DNA from: Spirochaetota bacterium
Lineage (GTDB): Bacteria; Spirochaetota; Spirochaetia; Treponematales; Treponemataceae
DNA: 64,000 bases
Assembly: GCA_023393015.1 (NCBI GenBank)
Contig: JAEWMY010000026.1
Location: forward strand, 1-64,000
Direction: 5' to 3'
Position 1 is the stretch's first letter; each line of letters starts with the position of its first letter. The position numbers were made by a program, and so were the translations under genes. Of this stretch, positions 8,196-15,367 are shown piece by piece. The notes under the pieces were generated by a model. It had not been told where the DNA came from, made no database searches, and worked only from the letters and a program-made list of their open reading frames with translations.

Positions 8196-8383
8196 CATCA
8201 ACGGCTTTGTCGTCTTTTATCAAATGGAAACCGGAATGGCGCGGTTTGCTGAATCTAGCACAAGACGGGCAGGATACAGAAGCAGACGCAAGTCAGTCGG
8301 ACACATTTATAAAATTAAACAAAGATCCCGTTCGATACCGTAACTGTAGCACGGCCGGTATGAGCCGTCAATATCCGATAAAA

Positions 8384-8428
8384 AAAAACGCGTGAATCGT
8401 CCGAAAATCGGGCGAAACCCGCGTTTTT
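8384..8428. terminator. Bidirectional terminator-like hairpin
   Basis: Long imperfect hairpin: outer arms AAAAACGCG (8384-8392) and CGCGTTTTT (8420-8428), with a nested inner stem CGTCCGA/TCGGGCG. A-run and T-run flank the two sides. It lies 45 bp beyond the MATE stop codon on the minus strand, so it most likely ends that transcript. Confidence 0.6.
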
Positions 8429-8473
8429 ATCTCAATTGTCTCGAATAGGGCGGCAAGGCGCGCGCGTGGGCCC

Positions 8474-9835
8474 TTACACGAGGGCCTTCGTCATCCAGCG
8501 CTTGCTTTTCCACCGGAGGAGCATCGCCGCCCCGCGGAGGGTTTCGTCCGTCCCGATGGAAAGCCATATTCCGACGAGACCCCATCCGGCGCGGATGCCG
8601 AGGAGGTAGCTTCCCAGTACCATGATTCCCCACATGGTGCATACGCCGAACAGGACGGGGAATTTCACGTCGCCCGCGCCCTTGAGTGCCGAGATGGTCA
8701 CGAGATTGAGCGACCGGCCGAACTCGATATAGATGGAGTAGAAGAGCAGGGTATAGGTCATCGCCGCGATCTCGGGTACCTTCGTGAAAAGGCCGATAAC
8801 CGGAACCTTGACGAGATTGAGCGCGAGGATGAACGTCACCGACAGGACCGTCGCGACGGCCTGATACCGGTAGAGACGCTTGTAGGCCGCCTCGGGTTGA
8901 CGGGCGCCGACGTAATAGCCGGTTTTGATCTGCACCGCCGTCCCGATGGACATGGCCGCGACGAAGACGAACCGCGCGAGGGTTTGCGTGTAGATCATGG
9001 CCGACATCGCCCAGGTGCCGAGGGTAGAGACCATCGCCATGATGACGATCTGCGCCGTGTTGTAGGCCATGTTCTCGCCCGCGGTGGGTACGCCGATTTT
9101 CAGGATGACCTTGTAGATTCCCTTCGGTATGGCCTTCCATCCCGAAAGGGGAAAGTGGACGTCGGGACGTATCTTGATCCGCATCGCGAGCAGTACGCAG
9201 GCCGCAAGCTGCGAGAAGGCGGAAGACGCCGCGACGCCCGCGATCCCGAGCACGGGAAGCCCGAACGGGCCGTAGAGGGAGACCGCGTTGCCGATGACGT
9301 TGACGACGTTCGCGATCATCGAGATATACATCGCGTCCTTCGTGTAGCCGTACGCCCGGAGGATGGTGCCTTGCAGCATGCTGAACGACATGAAAAGCGT
9401 GCCGATTCCGCCGAAGATCGCGAGGTACTGCCAGGCGTAGGTCCGCACTTCCTCCTCGATCGAGTATTGCGCGAGCAGGGCCTTCCCGCCGAGGAGGACG
9501 AGCGCGCAGATGACGACGGCGGAAATCGCGACCATTATCGCGCTCGCCTGCGTCACGTGCCTCGCGTCCGCCTCGCGCTTCGCGCCGAGGTACTGCGAGA
9601 GTACGATGCTCGTCCCGATGCAGATGACGTTGAAGAGTATCTGTATGAAGAACACGTACTGTCCCATCATCCCGGCCGCGGCGACCGCCTTTTGCGACCA
9701 GGTGCTGAGCATGAGCGTGTCGACGGACGACACGAGGATCCTGAAGGTGTTTTCAAGGATTATCGGCAGGGTAAGCGCGACCATCGGCAGGGCCGCCTTG
9801 TTCACCGTGCCTTTGGTCTGTGATTGGGTTGTCAT
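8474..9835 (-). CDS. MATE family multidrug/Na+ efflux transporter
   Basis: 453-residue integral inner-membrane protein with about 12 hydrophobic segments arranged as two halves, typical of the NorM/DinF type. Family signatures include PIILENTFRILVSSVDTLML near the start and GTSIVLSQYLGAK in the first half. It would export cationic compounds in exchange for Na+ or H+; substrate unknown. The start is ATG at 9835, 10 nt after TAGACT (9851-9846) with TGGACG 17 bp upstream, again without a Shine-Dalgarno. A TTG reading from 9919 would overlap the divergent hsp33 and is rejected. Confidence 0.9.
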   Translation of the reverse strand: MTTQSQTKGTVNKAALPMVALTLPIILENTFRILVSSVDTLMLSTWSQKAVAAAGMMGQYVFFIQILFNVICIGTSIVLSQYLGAKREADARHVTQASAIMVAISAVVICALVLLGGKALLAQYSIEEEVRTYAWQYLAIFGGIGTLFMSFSMLQGTILRAYGYTKDAMYISMIANVVNVIGNAVSLYGPFGLPVLGIAGVAASSAFSQLAACVLLAMRIKIRPDVHFPLSGWKAIPKGIYKVILKIGVPTAGENMAYNTAQIVIMAMVSTLGTWAMSAMIYTQTLARFVFVAAMSIGTAVQIKTGYYVGARQPEAAYKRLYRYQAVATVLSVTFILALNLVKVPVIGLFTKVPEIAAMTYTLLFYSIYIEFGRSLNLVTISALKGAGDVKFPVLFGVCTMWGIMVLGSYLLGIRAGWGLVGIWLSIGTDETLRGAAMLLRWKSKRWMTKALV

Positions 9836-9845
9836 GATTGCGGCG

Positions 9846-9874
9846 AGTCTATCCCTTTTCACGGCTTGCGTCCA
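9846..9874 (-). promoter_or_regulatory. MATE gene promoter
   Basis: Minus strand: -35 TGGACG (9874-9869), 17-bp spacer, -10 TAGACT (9851-9846), 10 nt to the ATG. Its -35 overlaps the -35 of the divergent hsp33 promoter, so the two promoters may compete. Confidence 0.5.
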
Positions 9875-9894
9875 CACCCCCGATTCACTATAAT
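9866..9894 (+). promoter_or_regulatory. hsp33 promoter
   Basis: -35 TTGCGT (9866-9871), 17-bp spacer, consensus -10 TATAAT (9889-9894). The ATG at 9904 is 9 nt after the -10 and no ribosome site fits between, implying a leaderless or almost leaderless mRNA. Confidence 0.75.
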
Positions 9895-9903
9895 CGCGAT
9901 CGT

Positions 9904-10854
9904 ATGATACCGGCAGCAATCGACGATCCAGTCCTGAACGCTCGACTCTCCGCGATGCATCCCGACGGGATGACCGTTTTCGTCCTGCAAGGGGGGACGC
10001 TCCGCGGCGCCTTCTTTCACGGTACCCGGTTCGTGAACCGGCTCCGGGCCCAGCACTCCCTCGGCCTCCTCGAGACTATGCTCCTCGGTCAGGCGGCCCT
10101 TTGCGGCGCCTTGATGATCCCCACGATGAAGGGCAGGGACCGGGTCGTCTTCCGGTACGACACGAACGGGCCCGCGGCCGGTTTCAGCGTCGAGGCCTCG
10201 AGCGAGGGATCCGTACGGGGTTATCTCCTGCAAAACCCGATTCCCGTCACCGCGGCTCCCGAAAGCTGGGATCTCGCCCCGTATTTCGGCGACGGAACCG
10301 TCTCGGTCATACGCTATCCCGAGGGAGTCCGCGAGCCGGTCACGGGCACGGTCGAGATCCGCCACCGCAACGTGGCGCGCGACCTCGCCGAGTACTACCT
10401 CGCTTCCGAACAGACGGCGACCGCCTTCAATACGGGCATACAGTTCGACCGCGACGGCCGTGTCGTCGGCGCCGGAGGGCTCTTTTTGCAGACGATGCCG
10501 GGAGCCGATCCCGCGGCGGTGGAGGCGGCCGAACGCGCTTTCGCGGCGGCGCCCTCGCTCGGCCAGTGGTTCGCCGAGGGAGGCGACCGCGAGGACGTCA
10601 TCTTCGGCCTCTTCCGGGGCATGGATCCGGTCGTCGCCCTCGAACGCGATATCGTTTTCGACTGCCCCTGTAATCGCGACAACTACCGCGCTCGCGTCCT
10701 CTCGCTCGACGCGCGCGAGGTGGACGACATGCTCGCCCACGGGCCCGATCCCCTCGAGGTCTATTGCCACAACTGCGGCAGCGAATACAGATTTCCGCTC
10801 GCCGAGCTTCGCGCGGCGCGGGAAGGCACCGGTCGGACGACAACGCCCGGCTGA
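9904..10854 (+). CDS. hslO: Hsp33 redox-regulated chaperone
   Basis: 316-residue Hsp33 homologue, a cytoplasmic holdase switched on when disulphides form in its zinc centre. The zinc motif is present as CPC (C254, C256) and CHNC (C288, C291), the canonical CxC...CxxC arrangement. The N-terminal half shows the usual Hsp33 fold pattern, TLRGAFFHGTRFVNRLR and GLLETMLLGQAALCGALM. The start is ATG at 9904, fixed by the TATAAT promoter just upstream; a reading from 9838 would cross that promoter. It is divergent from the MATE gene. All four zinc cysteines are intact, so redox switching is expected. Confidence 0.92.
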   Translation: MIPAAIDDPVLNARLSAMHPDGMTVFVLQGGTLRGAFFHGTRFVNRLRAQHSLGLLETMLLGQAALCGALMIPTMKGRDRVVFRYDTNGPAAGFSVEASSEGSVRGYLLQNPIPVTAAPESWDLAPYFGDGTVSVIRYPEGVREPVTGTVEIRHRNVARDLAEYYLASEQTATAFNTGIQFDRDGRVVGAGGLFLQTMPGADPAAVEAAERAFAAAPSLGQWFAEGGDREDVIFGLFRGMDPVVALERDIVFDCPCNRDNYRARVLSLDAREVDDMLAHGPDPLEVYCHNCGSEYRFPLAELRAAREGTGRTTTPG

Positions 10855-10880
10855 CGATTGGCGTCCGGCTGACAGCGGAT

Positions 10881-10924
10881 TGACGGCATGTTGACCGCAG
10901 GCTGACGGCATGTTGACCGCAGGC
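10881..10924. repeat. 22-bp tandem duplication
   Basis: Two perfect adjacent copies of a 22-mer starting TGACGGCATGTTGACC (10881-10902 and 10903-10924). They are embedded in a longer run (10856-10930) of degenerate GGCTGACnG-type units. It occupies most of the short space between hsp33 and the lipoprotein gene. Confidence 0.85.
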
Positions 10925-10995
10925 TGACGTTCACTTCGCGTTTCCTTGACCTTGCCCCAGGGGCAGGGTGTATCGGTTAACGCGGAGGCATCGCC

Positions 10996-12153
10996 ATGAA
11001 ACCACGAACCTTTTTCGACTCCCTGTCGCTTCTCGCCGTCGGTACGCTCGCCCTCACGGGCTGCTCGCGCCCCTGGCGCGTCGGTCCCGTCGAACGTCCC
11101 CGTTCCGACTCTCCCCTGATCGGCTCCCTGCCCGAGCGGGTGATTCCCGGCGGGCACTGCGAAAGCTCCGCGTTGCTGAACGCCCTCGTGTTTCTCGGGT
11201 ATCCCCTGAACGAAGAGATGATCGCGGGCGGCGGCGGGGCGCTTTCGTTCACGTTCATCCCCGGAACCTTCCCCTTCGTCGGCGCGAGGAACGTCGACAT
11301 GCGCGAGGTGTTTTTCCGGGGAAGCGGGATCGGCTCGAGCGGGGGAAGCGCCCCCGATTGGGAGGCGATATACCGGCTTCTGAGTACGGGATATCCCGTC
11401 TCGCTTCGGGTCGACATGCGCTTTCTTCCCTACCGTTACGGCGGAACGTACGGACCGCGGCACATGTCGTTCGGCGGCCACTGGATAACCCTGTTCGCGG
11501 TCGACCCGCGCCGGGAAGTCGCGTACGTGACCGACACGGAGTACGCCGACGTGCGGGAGATATCCCTGAAGGACCTGCACCGGGCGAGAACCTCGGATAC
11601 GAAGGTGTTTCCCCCGAACGCGGAGTACTGCTGGTCCGAGCGCGCTCCCGAAGGCTTCCGGATCGACTGGGACCGTCTCGCGGAAAACTCGATCCGGACC
11701 GTAGTCGCGAATTACGAGGAGTACGCGCTTGACGGCCTTTCCCGCTACGGGGAAGAGATCGCCTCGCTCGAAAAGCGGGGTGCGAAACCCTTCCTCCTCC
11801 CCGCCGTTTTCGCGTACATGGCCGGAAACATCGAGGACTACGGAACGGGAGGCGCCTCGTTTCGCGTGTTGTACCGCGGGTTTCTAGCGCAGGCGGCCGC
11901 GAAGAGCCGGATACCCGGCGTGGAAGGCGCGCTCCCGAAAATCGACGGCTGCGTCGAGGCGTGGCACGCGCTTTCGGGGGAGTTCCTCGCGGTATCGGAA
12001 CGCGTTCGCGGGATGAAGGCCGACGCGCGGGCCGCGGAATACGCGAAGCTCAAGAATCTGGCCGACGAGCTCCACGCGCGGGAAAAAGCGCTGTATACTG
12101 AGCTCGCGGCGGTCGTCGCGGGACCGCCCGCGGAGACTGCAGCCGGGAGGTAG
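10996..12153 (+). CDS. Lipoprotein with BtrH-like N-terminal domain
   Basis: 385-residue predicted lipoprotein: n-region KPR, a hydrophobic stretch and lipobox LTGC with the acylated cysteine at residue 23. The following domain resembles the BtrH N-terminal/DUF4872 type: a GGHCESSALLNAL motif with a Cys after His, a Gly-rich GGGGALSFTF loop and a later GGHWITL motif. In BtrH this fold carries out acyl transfer from an acyl carrier protein using Cys and His. Here the protein would be outside the cytoplasm, so the substrate must differ. The stop codon is 3 bp before the MerR gene. The family link is moderate; function is unknown. Confidence 0.7.
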   Translation: MKPRTFFDSLSLLAVGTLALTGCSRPWRVGPVERPRSDSPLIGSLPERVIPGGHCESSALLNALVFLGYPLNEEMIAGGGGALSFTFIPGTFPFVGARNVDMREVFFRGSGIGSSGGSAPDWEAIYRLLSTGYPVSLRVDMRFLPYRYGGTYGPRHMSFGGHWITLFAVDPRREVAYVTDTEYADVREISLKDLHRARTSDTKVFPPNAEYCWSERAPEGFRIDWDRLAENSIRTVVANYEEYALDGLSRYGEEIASLEKRGAKPFLLPAVFAYMAGNIEDYGTGGASFRVLYRGFLAQAAAKSRIPGVEGALPKIDGCVEAWHALSGEFLAVSERVRGMKADARAAEYAKLKNLADELHAREKALYTELAAVVAGPPAETAAGR

Positions 12154-12156
12154 CGG

Positions 12157-12984
12157 ATGCTGACGATCGGGGATTTTTCGCGGGCGACGCGCATCACGGT
12201 GAAGGCGCTCAGGCTCTACCACGACGAGGGTATCATCGTCCCCGACCGGATCGATCCGGTTACCGGCTACCGCCTCTACGGCGAGACGGCCTGGGCGCGC
12301 GCCCGCGAGGTATGCCTGCTCCGCGACCTCGGCTTTTCGCACCGGGAACTCCGCGAGATACTCGACGAGTGCGCGGACGACGGCGATCTCGCCGGGCATC
12401 TGTCCCGGAGGCTCGCGTCCCTCGACCGCGAGATCGCCTCGCTGCGCGGGGCGCGCGACAGGATACGCGTCTTTCTCGAGACGGGAAGGGGCAAGGACGA
12501 GAGAGTCGACGGCGGGGCGGACGACGCTCGCGCGCGCGGGGTCCGCGAGATCGAGCTCGCCGACGCGATCGTCTGCTCGATTCGCTTCAGGGGCGCGTAC
12601 GCGGACGTCGGCGAGCGCTTTCAGACGCTGTACAGGAAGGCGGCGCGGGTTATCTGCGGCTGTCCCTTCTCGCTCTACCATGACAGCGACTTCCGCGAGG
12701 GGGACGCCGACATCGAGGCGGCCGTGCCCGTCCGTCGCGTCATTGAGGCGGACGGCGTCGAGTGCAGAACCCTCCCGGGCGGAAGGGCGCTCTCGATCCT
12801 TCATTACGGGCCCTATGACCGGATAGGCGAGGCGTATCGGGTCGTTCTCGGCGAGGCGGAATCGCGCGACCTCAAGACCTTGTCCCCGACGCGGGAGTCG
12901 TATCGCAAGGGACCGGGGATGATCTTTCCTCGTGACCCGAAAAAGTTCGTCACCGAGATCGTGATTCCTTTCGAACGCGCATAA
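12157..12984 (+). CDS. MerR family regulator with GyrI-like effector domain
   Basis: 275-residue BmrR-like regulator. The N-terminal MerR helix-turn-helix (1-70) has the typical TIGDFSRATRITVKALRLYHDEG opening in two parts and the DPVTGYRLY wing. A coiled-coil linker (about 75-110) follows, and then a GyrI/AraC-type small-molecule binding domain (about 125-275). Such proteins distort the promoter between -35 and -10 and often sense lipophilic cations. The gene follows the lipoprotein gene by 3 bp and ends at a shared bidirectional terminator. It may regulate that lipoprotein or the nearby MATE transporter; neither is shown by the sequence. Confidence 0.88.
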   Translation: MLTIGDFSRATRITVKALRLYHDEGIIVPDRIDPVTGYRLYGETAWARAREVCLLRDLGFSHRELREILDECADDGDLAGHLSRRLASLDREIASLRGARDRIRVFLETGRGKDERVDGGADDARARGVREIELADAIVCSIRFRGAYADVGERFQTLYRKAARVICGCPFSLYHDSDFREGDADIEAAVPVRRVIEADGVECRTLPGGRALSILHYGPYDRIGEAYRVVLGEAESRDLKTLSPTRESYRKGPGMIFPRDPKKFVTEIVIPFERA

Positions 12985-13025
12985 AAAAAAGGGCCGGCGA
13001 ATCACGCCGGCCCGATATGCTATTT
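12982..13025. terminator. Bidirectional intrinsic terminator
   Basis: Perfect 9-bp stem GGGCCGGCG (12991-12999) / CGCCGGCCC (13005-13013) with an AATCA loop. It is flanked by eight A on the left and a T-run on the right, so it can end both the plus-strand MerR gene and the minus-strand signalling operon. Confidence 0.9.
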
Positions 13026-14474
13026 TTTCTTCGGCTCCTTGTCGTCGAACACGACGACCGTTCCGGACATGTTGATCACGTCCCCGGGCTCGAGGATCTT
13101 GGTCTTGACGGGCTTGTTGTTGACCGTGAGGTCGCTTTGCGCCGCGATCGTGTAGCGTCCGCGCGCGTCGTCGAAGACGATGGTCGCGGCGTTTCCCTTC
13201 ATCGAGGGATTTCCCGCTATCGTGATGTCGGCAGTGTCGTCTCCGCCGATGATCGTCTGCCCGCTTGAAAGCGGGAAGGCCCTCGTTTGCGTGCCTTGCG
13301 CCCCGTACAGGAGCTGGATTCCCGCCTGCGTCGTTTCCCGTTCCAGCTTGAAAAAGAGGAGAAGGAGCCACAGGACGAGCGGGACGAGGACGAATAGCGC
13401 GTGCCATGCGGCCGGCCTTTCGACCCCGGAACCGAGTACGGTGCCCGAGTAATAGCGCCGTACAGAACTCGCCTTCGAGTCGGCTCCGGTGTAGGTGACG
13501 CGCACGAAACGCTTGTCCCCGGGGAACATCGCGGCCGTGTAGTCCACCGCGTACTCGTCGAGTATGCTCGAGCGTATTTCCGTATAGATGTCGAGTATCT
13601 CCTCCGAGTTGTCCGCGTCGAAGACGAGACCGCCCGATTCCCTTGCGAGACGGGGGAGCTTGTTGTCGGGGGAGTCCCCGAAGTTGACGGCGTAGCAGGT
13701 GACGCCCTCTCGCACCGCGGATTCGATGCCGTCCTCTATGTTCGTCCGGCTTTTAGCGGACGCCGGCGGAAGGTGCTCGCCGTCCGAGAGGATTACGAGC
13801 GCCTTCCTTCGTCCCGTTTCCCCGAATCCGGAGAGGGTCGCGTCGACGGCGCCGTAGAGTTCGGTGTAGCCCATTTCGCGCTCCGGACGGTCAACCGCGT
13901 CGAGCGCGGGACCGACCGCGCCGGCGTCGGACGACATCGCGAGCACGGAGTCATACCCGGTGTTGAAGGTCGCGAGCGCGACGCGATCCTGCGGCGCGAG
14001 GCTCGCGAGGAAATCGCGTATCGCCTTTTTCGCGTGGCTCATCCGCGTCGCCCCGGGATCGGTCGTCGGTTTTCCGTCAAGGTCGTCCCACATGCTTCCG
14101 GAGTTGTCGAGGAGCAGGAAGAAGGAGATTCCTTCGTCCCGGTTCACGTTTCTCGTGACGGAGCGGACGCGCACGCGCTCGAACGAGGCCCCGTCCGGTG
14201 ATTCCTCGACGACGACGCTTTCGGCGTCCGGAACGCGCCCGTCTTCCCTCACGTCAAGGTAGGCGCGGACCGTTTGCGTCGACACGAGCCTCGACGAGTC
14301 TATCTGAGTGATCGTAAGTCCCTCGGACGCGTCCGCCGCGAGCGGCGTCGCCACGACGATGAGAAGGGCGCACGCTAACGCGAGTACGGAAGCGGCGCGC
14401 GCGGCCTTCGGCGGTTTCCGCCCGGGTGTCCGTATAGTGCGCATGGTGTTGAGTGTCATCGCTTTCCCCCTCAT
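13020..14474 (-). CDS. Secreted/membrane VWA-FHA protein
   Basis: 484-residue protein. A signal sequence or N-terminal anchor covers about 25-48. A von Willebrand A domain (about 110-310) has the MIDAS motif DNSGSM and downstream threonine and aspartate positions (YTELYGA, ILSDGEH). A transmembrane helix near 360-385 (ALFVLVPLVLWLLLLFF) is followed by a cytoplasmic forkhead-associated (FHA) domain (about 395-478). The topology would place the VWA domain outside the cytoplasm and the phosphothreonine reader inside. The ATG overlaps the stop of the preceding FHA gene (ATGA). It is the last gene of the kinase operon, just before a terminator. Function beyond domains is inferred. Confidence 0.85.
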   Translation of the reverse strand: MRGKAMTLNTMRTIRTPGRKPPKAARAASVLALACALLIVVATPLAADASEGLTITQIDSSRLVSTQTVRAYLDVREDGRVPDAESVVVEESPDGASFERVRVRSVTRNVNRDEGISFFLLLDNSGSMWDDLDGKPTTDPGATRMSHAKKAIRDFLASLAPQDRVALATFNTGYDSVLAMSSDAGAVGPALDAVDRPEREMGYTELYGAVDATLSGFGETGRRKALVILSDGEHLPPASAKSRTNIEDGIESAVREGVTCYAVNFGDSPDNKLPRLARESGGLVFDADNSEEILDIYTEIRSSILDEYAVDYTAAMFPGDKRFVRVTYTGADSKASSVRRYYSGTVLGSGVERPAAWHALFVLVPLVLWLLLLFFKLERETTQAGIQLLYGAQGTQTRAFPLSSGQTIIGGDDTADITIAGNPSMKGNAATIVFDDARGRYTIAAQSDLTVNNKPVKTKILEPGDVINMSGTVVVFDDKEPKKK

Positions 14475-15364
14475 GAAAATATCCCGTACATGAATTTCGC
14501 GCTTCCGACGGAGAATACGTCCTCGCGCCTCAGCGCGGCCTCTTCCGTCTTTTCCTCGTTGAGCTTGATCGGTTTCGCGCCGGGCGCGACGCCGATCGTC
14601 ACACGCCCCTTTTTCGAGACGATCTGCGCGTTAACCTCGGCGACGTCCCGGTATCCCGAAAGCACGATGTCGCAGGTGTTTTTCGTTCCTATCGTCATGC
14701 GCGGTTTCACGAGGTGGTATTCCTTGTTTTTCAGCGGGCCGTTGAGGAGCTTGACCGTGCCGAGGGAGAACCTGTTCTCGAACAGGGAGTAGAAGAAACC
14801 GAGCGCGAGCCCGAAGCAGGCGAGTCCCGCGAGGAGGGCGAGGCCGCTTCCCGGGTTTCCGGAGAGTATGAGCTGGAGCGTCACTCCTCCGATCAGTCCG
14901 CCGACGATTCCCCCCGCGAGTCCGACGAGTATCTTGCGGAGCGAGCGCGACCTGAAGCCTTCGATCATCGCGACGCACACGCCGATGATGACCCAGCCCG
15001 CCCCGTTGACGAGGGCGAGCGCGACGCCGGAGATCGTCCTTTGCGTCGTCGCGAGCGCGTCGGCCGCGTGGAAGAGGAAGGCCTGCCCGCCGATGACGCC
15101 GACGGCGCCGGAGAGCGCCCCCGCGAGCGAGCCGAAACCGAGACCCTTGAGGGCCTTGGGCCGCGACGAGACGACGATGCCTTCGATCGAACCGAAGATG
15201 GCGCCGAAGATGGCGCCGAGGACGATCCCCTGCGCGATCGAGAACGAGAGGTATCCGGGAAAGGACGCCTGCGCGTACTGGATCGCCAGGAGGCACGGCC
15301 ACGCGATGGACGCGCCGACAAGCCCGAGCAGGACTATGATGATCCGTTTAAGCGTGAGAGACAT
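14471..15364 (-). CDS. Polytopic membrane protein with C-terminal FHA domain
   Basis: 297-residue protein with about six Gly/Ala-rich hydrophobic segments across residues 1-200 and a C-terminal cytoplasmic FHA domain (about 205-295), recognisable by RMTIGTKNTCDIVL and the later NAQI strand. The FHA arginine/glycine positions that contact phosphothreonine are present, but the usual SR.H motif is replaced by VAEVNAQ, so binding may be altered. The start lies 3 bp after the kinase gene stop; the stop overlaps the next start. It is therefore translationally coupled to both neighbours. It is a likely membrane target or reader of the adjacent kinase. Confidence 0.78.
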   Translation of the reverse strand: MSLTLKRIIIVLLGLVGASIAWPCLLAIQYAQASFPGYLSFSIAQGIVLGAIFGAIFGSIEGIVVSSRPKALKGLGFGSLAGALSGAVGVIGGQAFLFHAADALATTQRTISGVALALVNGAGWVIIGVCVAMIEGFRSRSLRKILVGLAGGIVGGLIGGVTLQLILSGNPGSGLALLAGLACFGLALGFFYSLFENRFSLGTVKLLNGPLKNKEYHLVKPRMTIGTKNTCDIVLSGYRDVAEVNAQIVSKKGRVTIGVAPGAKPIKLNEEKTEEAALRREDVFSVGSAKFMYGIFS

Positions 15365-15367
15365 ATG

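Larger units (their letters stand above)
8140..8473. other. Gene-free interval between RRM and MATE genes
   Basis: 334 bp, more AT-rich than the surroundings. It holds the presumed 5' leader of the RRM gene, with hairpins TTACCG/CGGTAA (8149-8166) and TACCGCC/GGCGGTA (8177-8195), and a terminator-like element at 8384-8428. A 62-codon plus-strand reading frame at 8207-8395 has no ribosome site and no recognisable content, and I treat it as chance. I found no convincing promoter for the RRM gene, although TATAAA-like stretches occur on the minus strand near 8305-8315. Confidence 0.6.

Noticed and set aside
8207..8395. 62-codon plus-strand frame in the gene-free interval
   Set aside because: No Shine-Dalgarno, no -10 box at a suitable place, and composition unlike the coding regions.
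9838..9903. Longer Hsp33 N-terminus from 9838
   Set aside because: It would read through the TATAAT promoter and into the MATE promoter; the family N-terminus fits ATG at 9904.
9859..11580. 573-codon minus-strand frame opposite hsp33 and the lipoprotein gene
   Set aside because: It overlaps hsp33 with its intact zinc motif and a lipobox gene, and has no ribosome site or homology.
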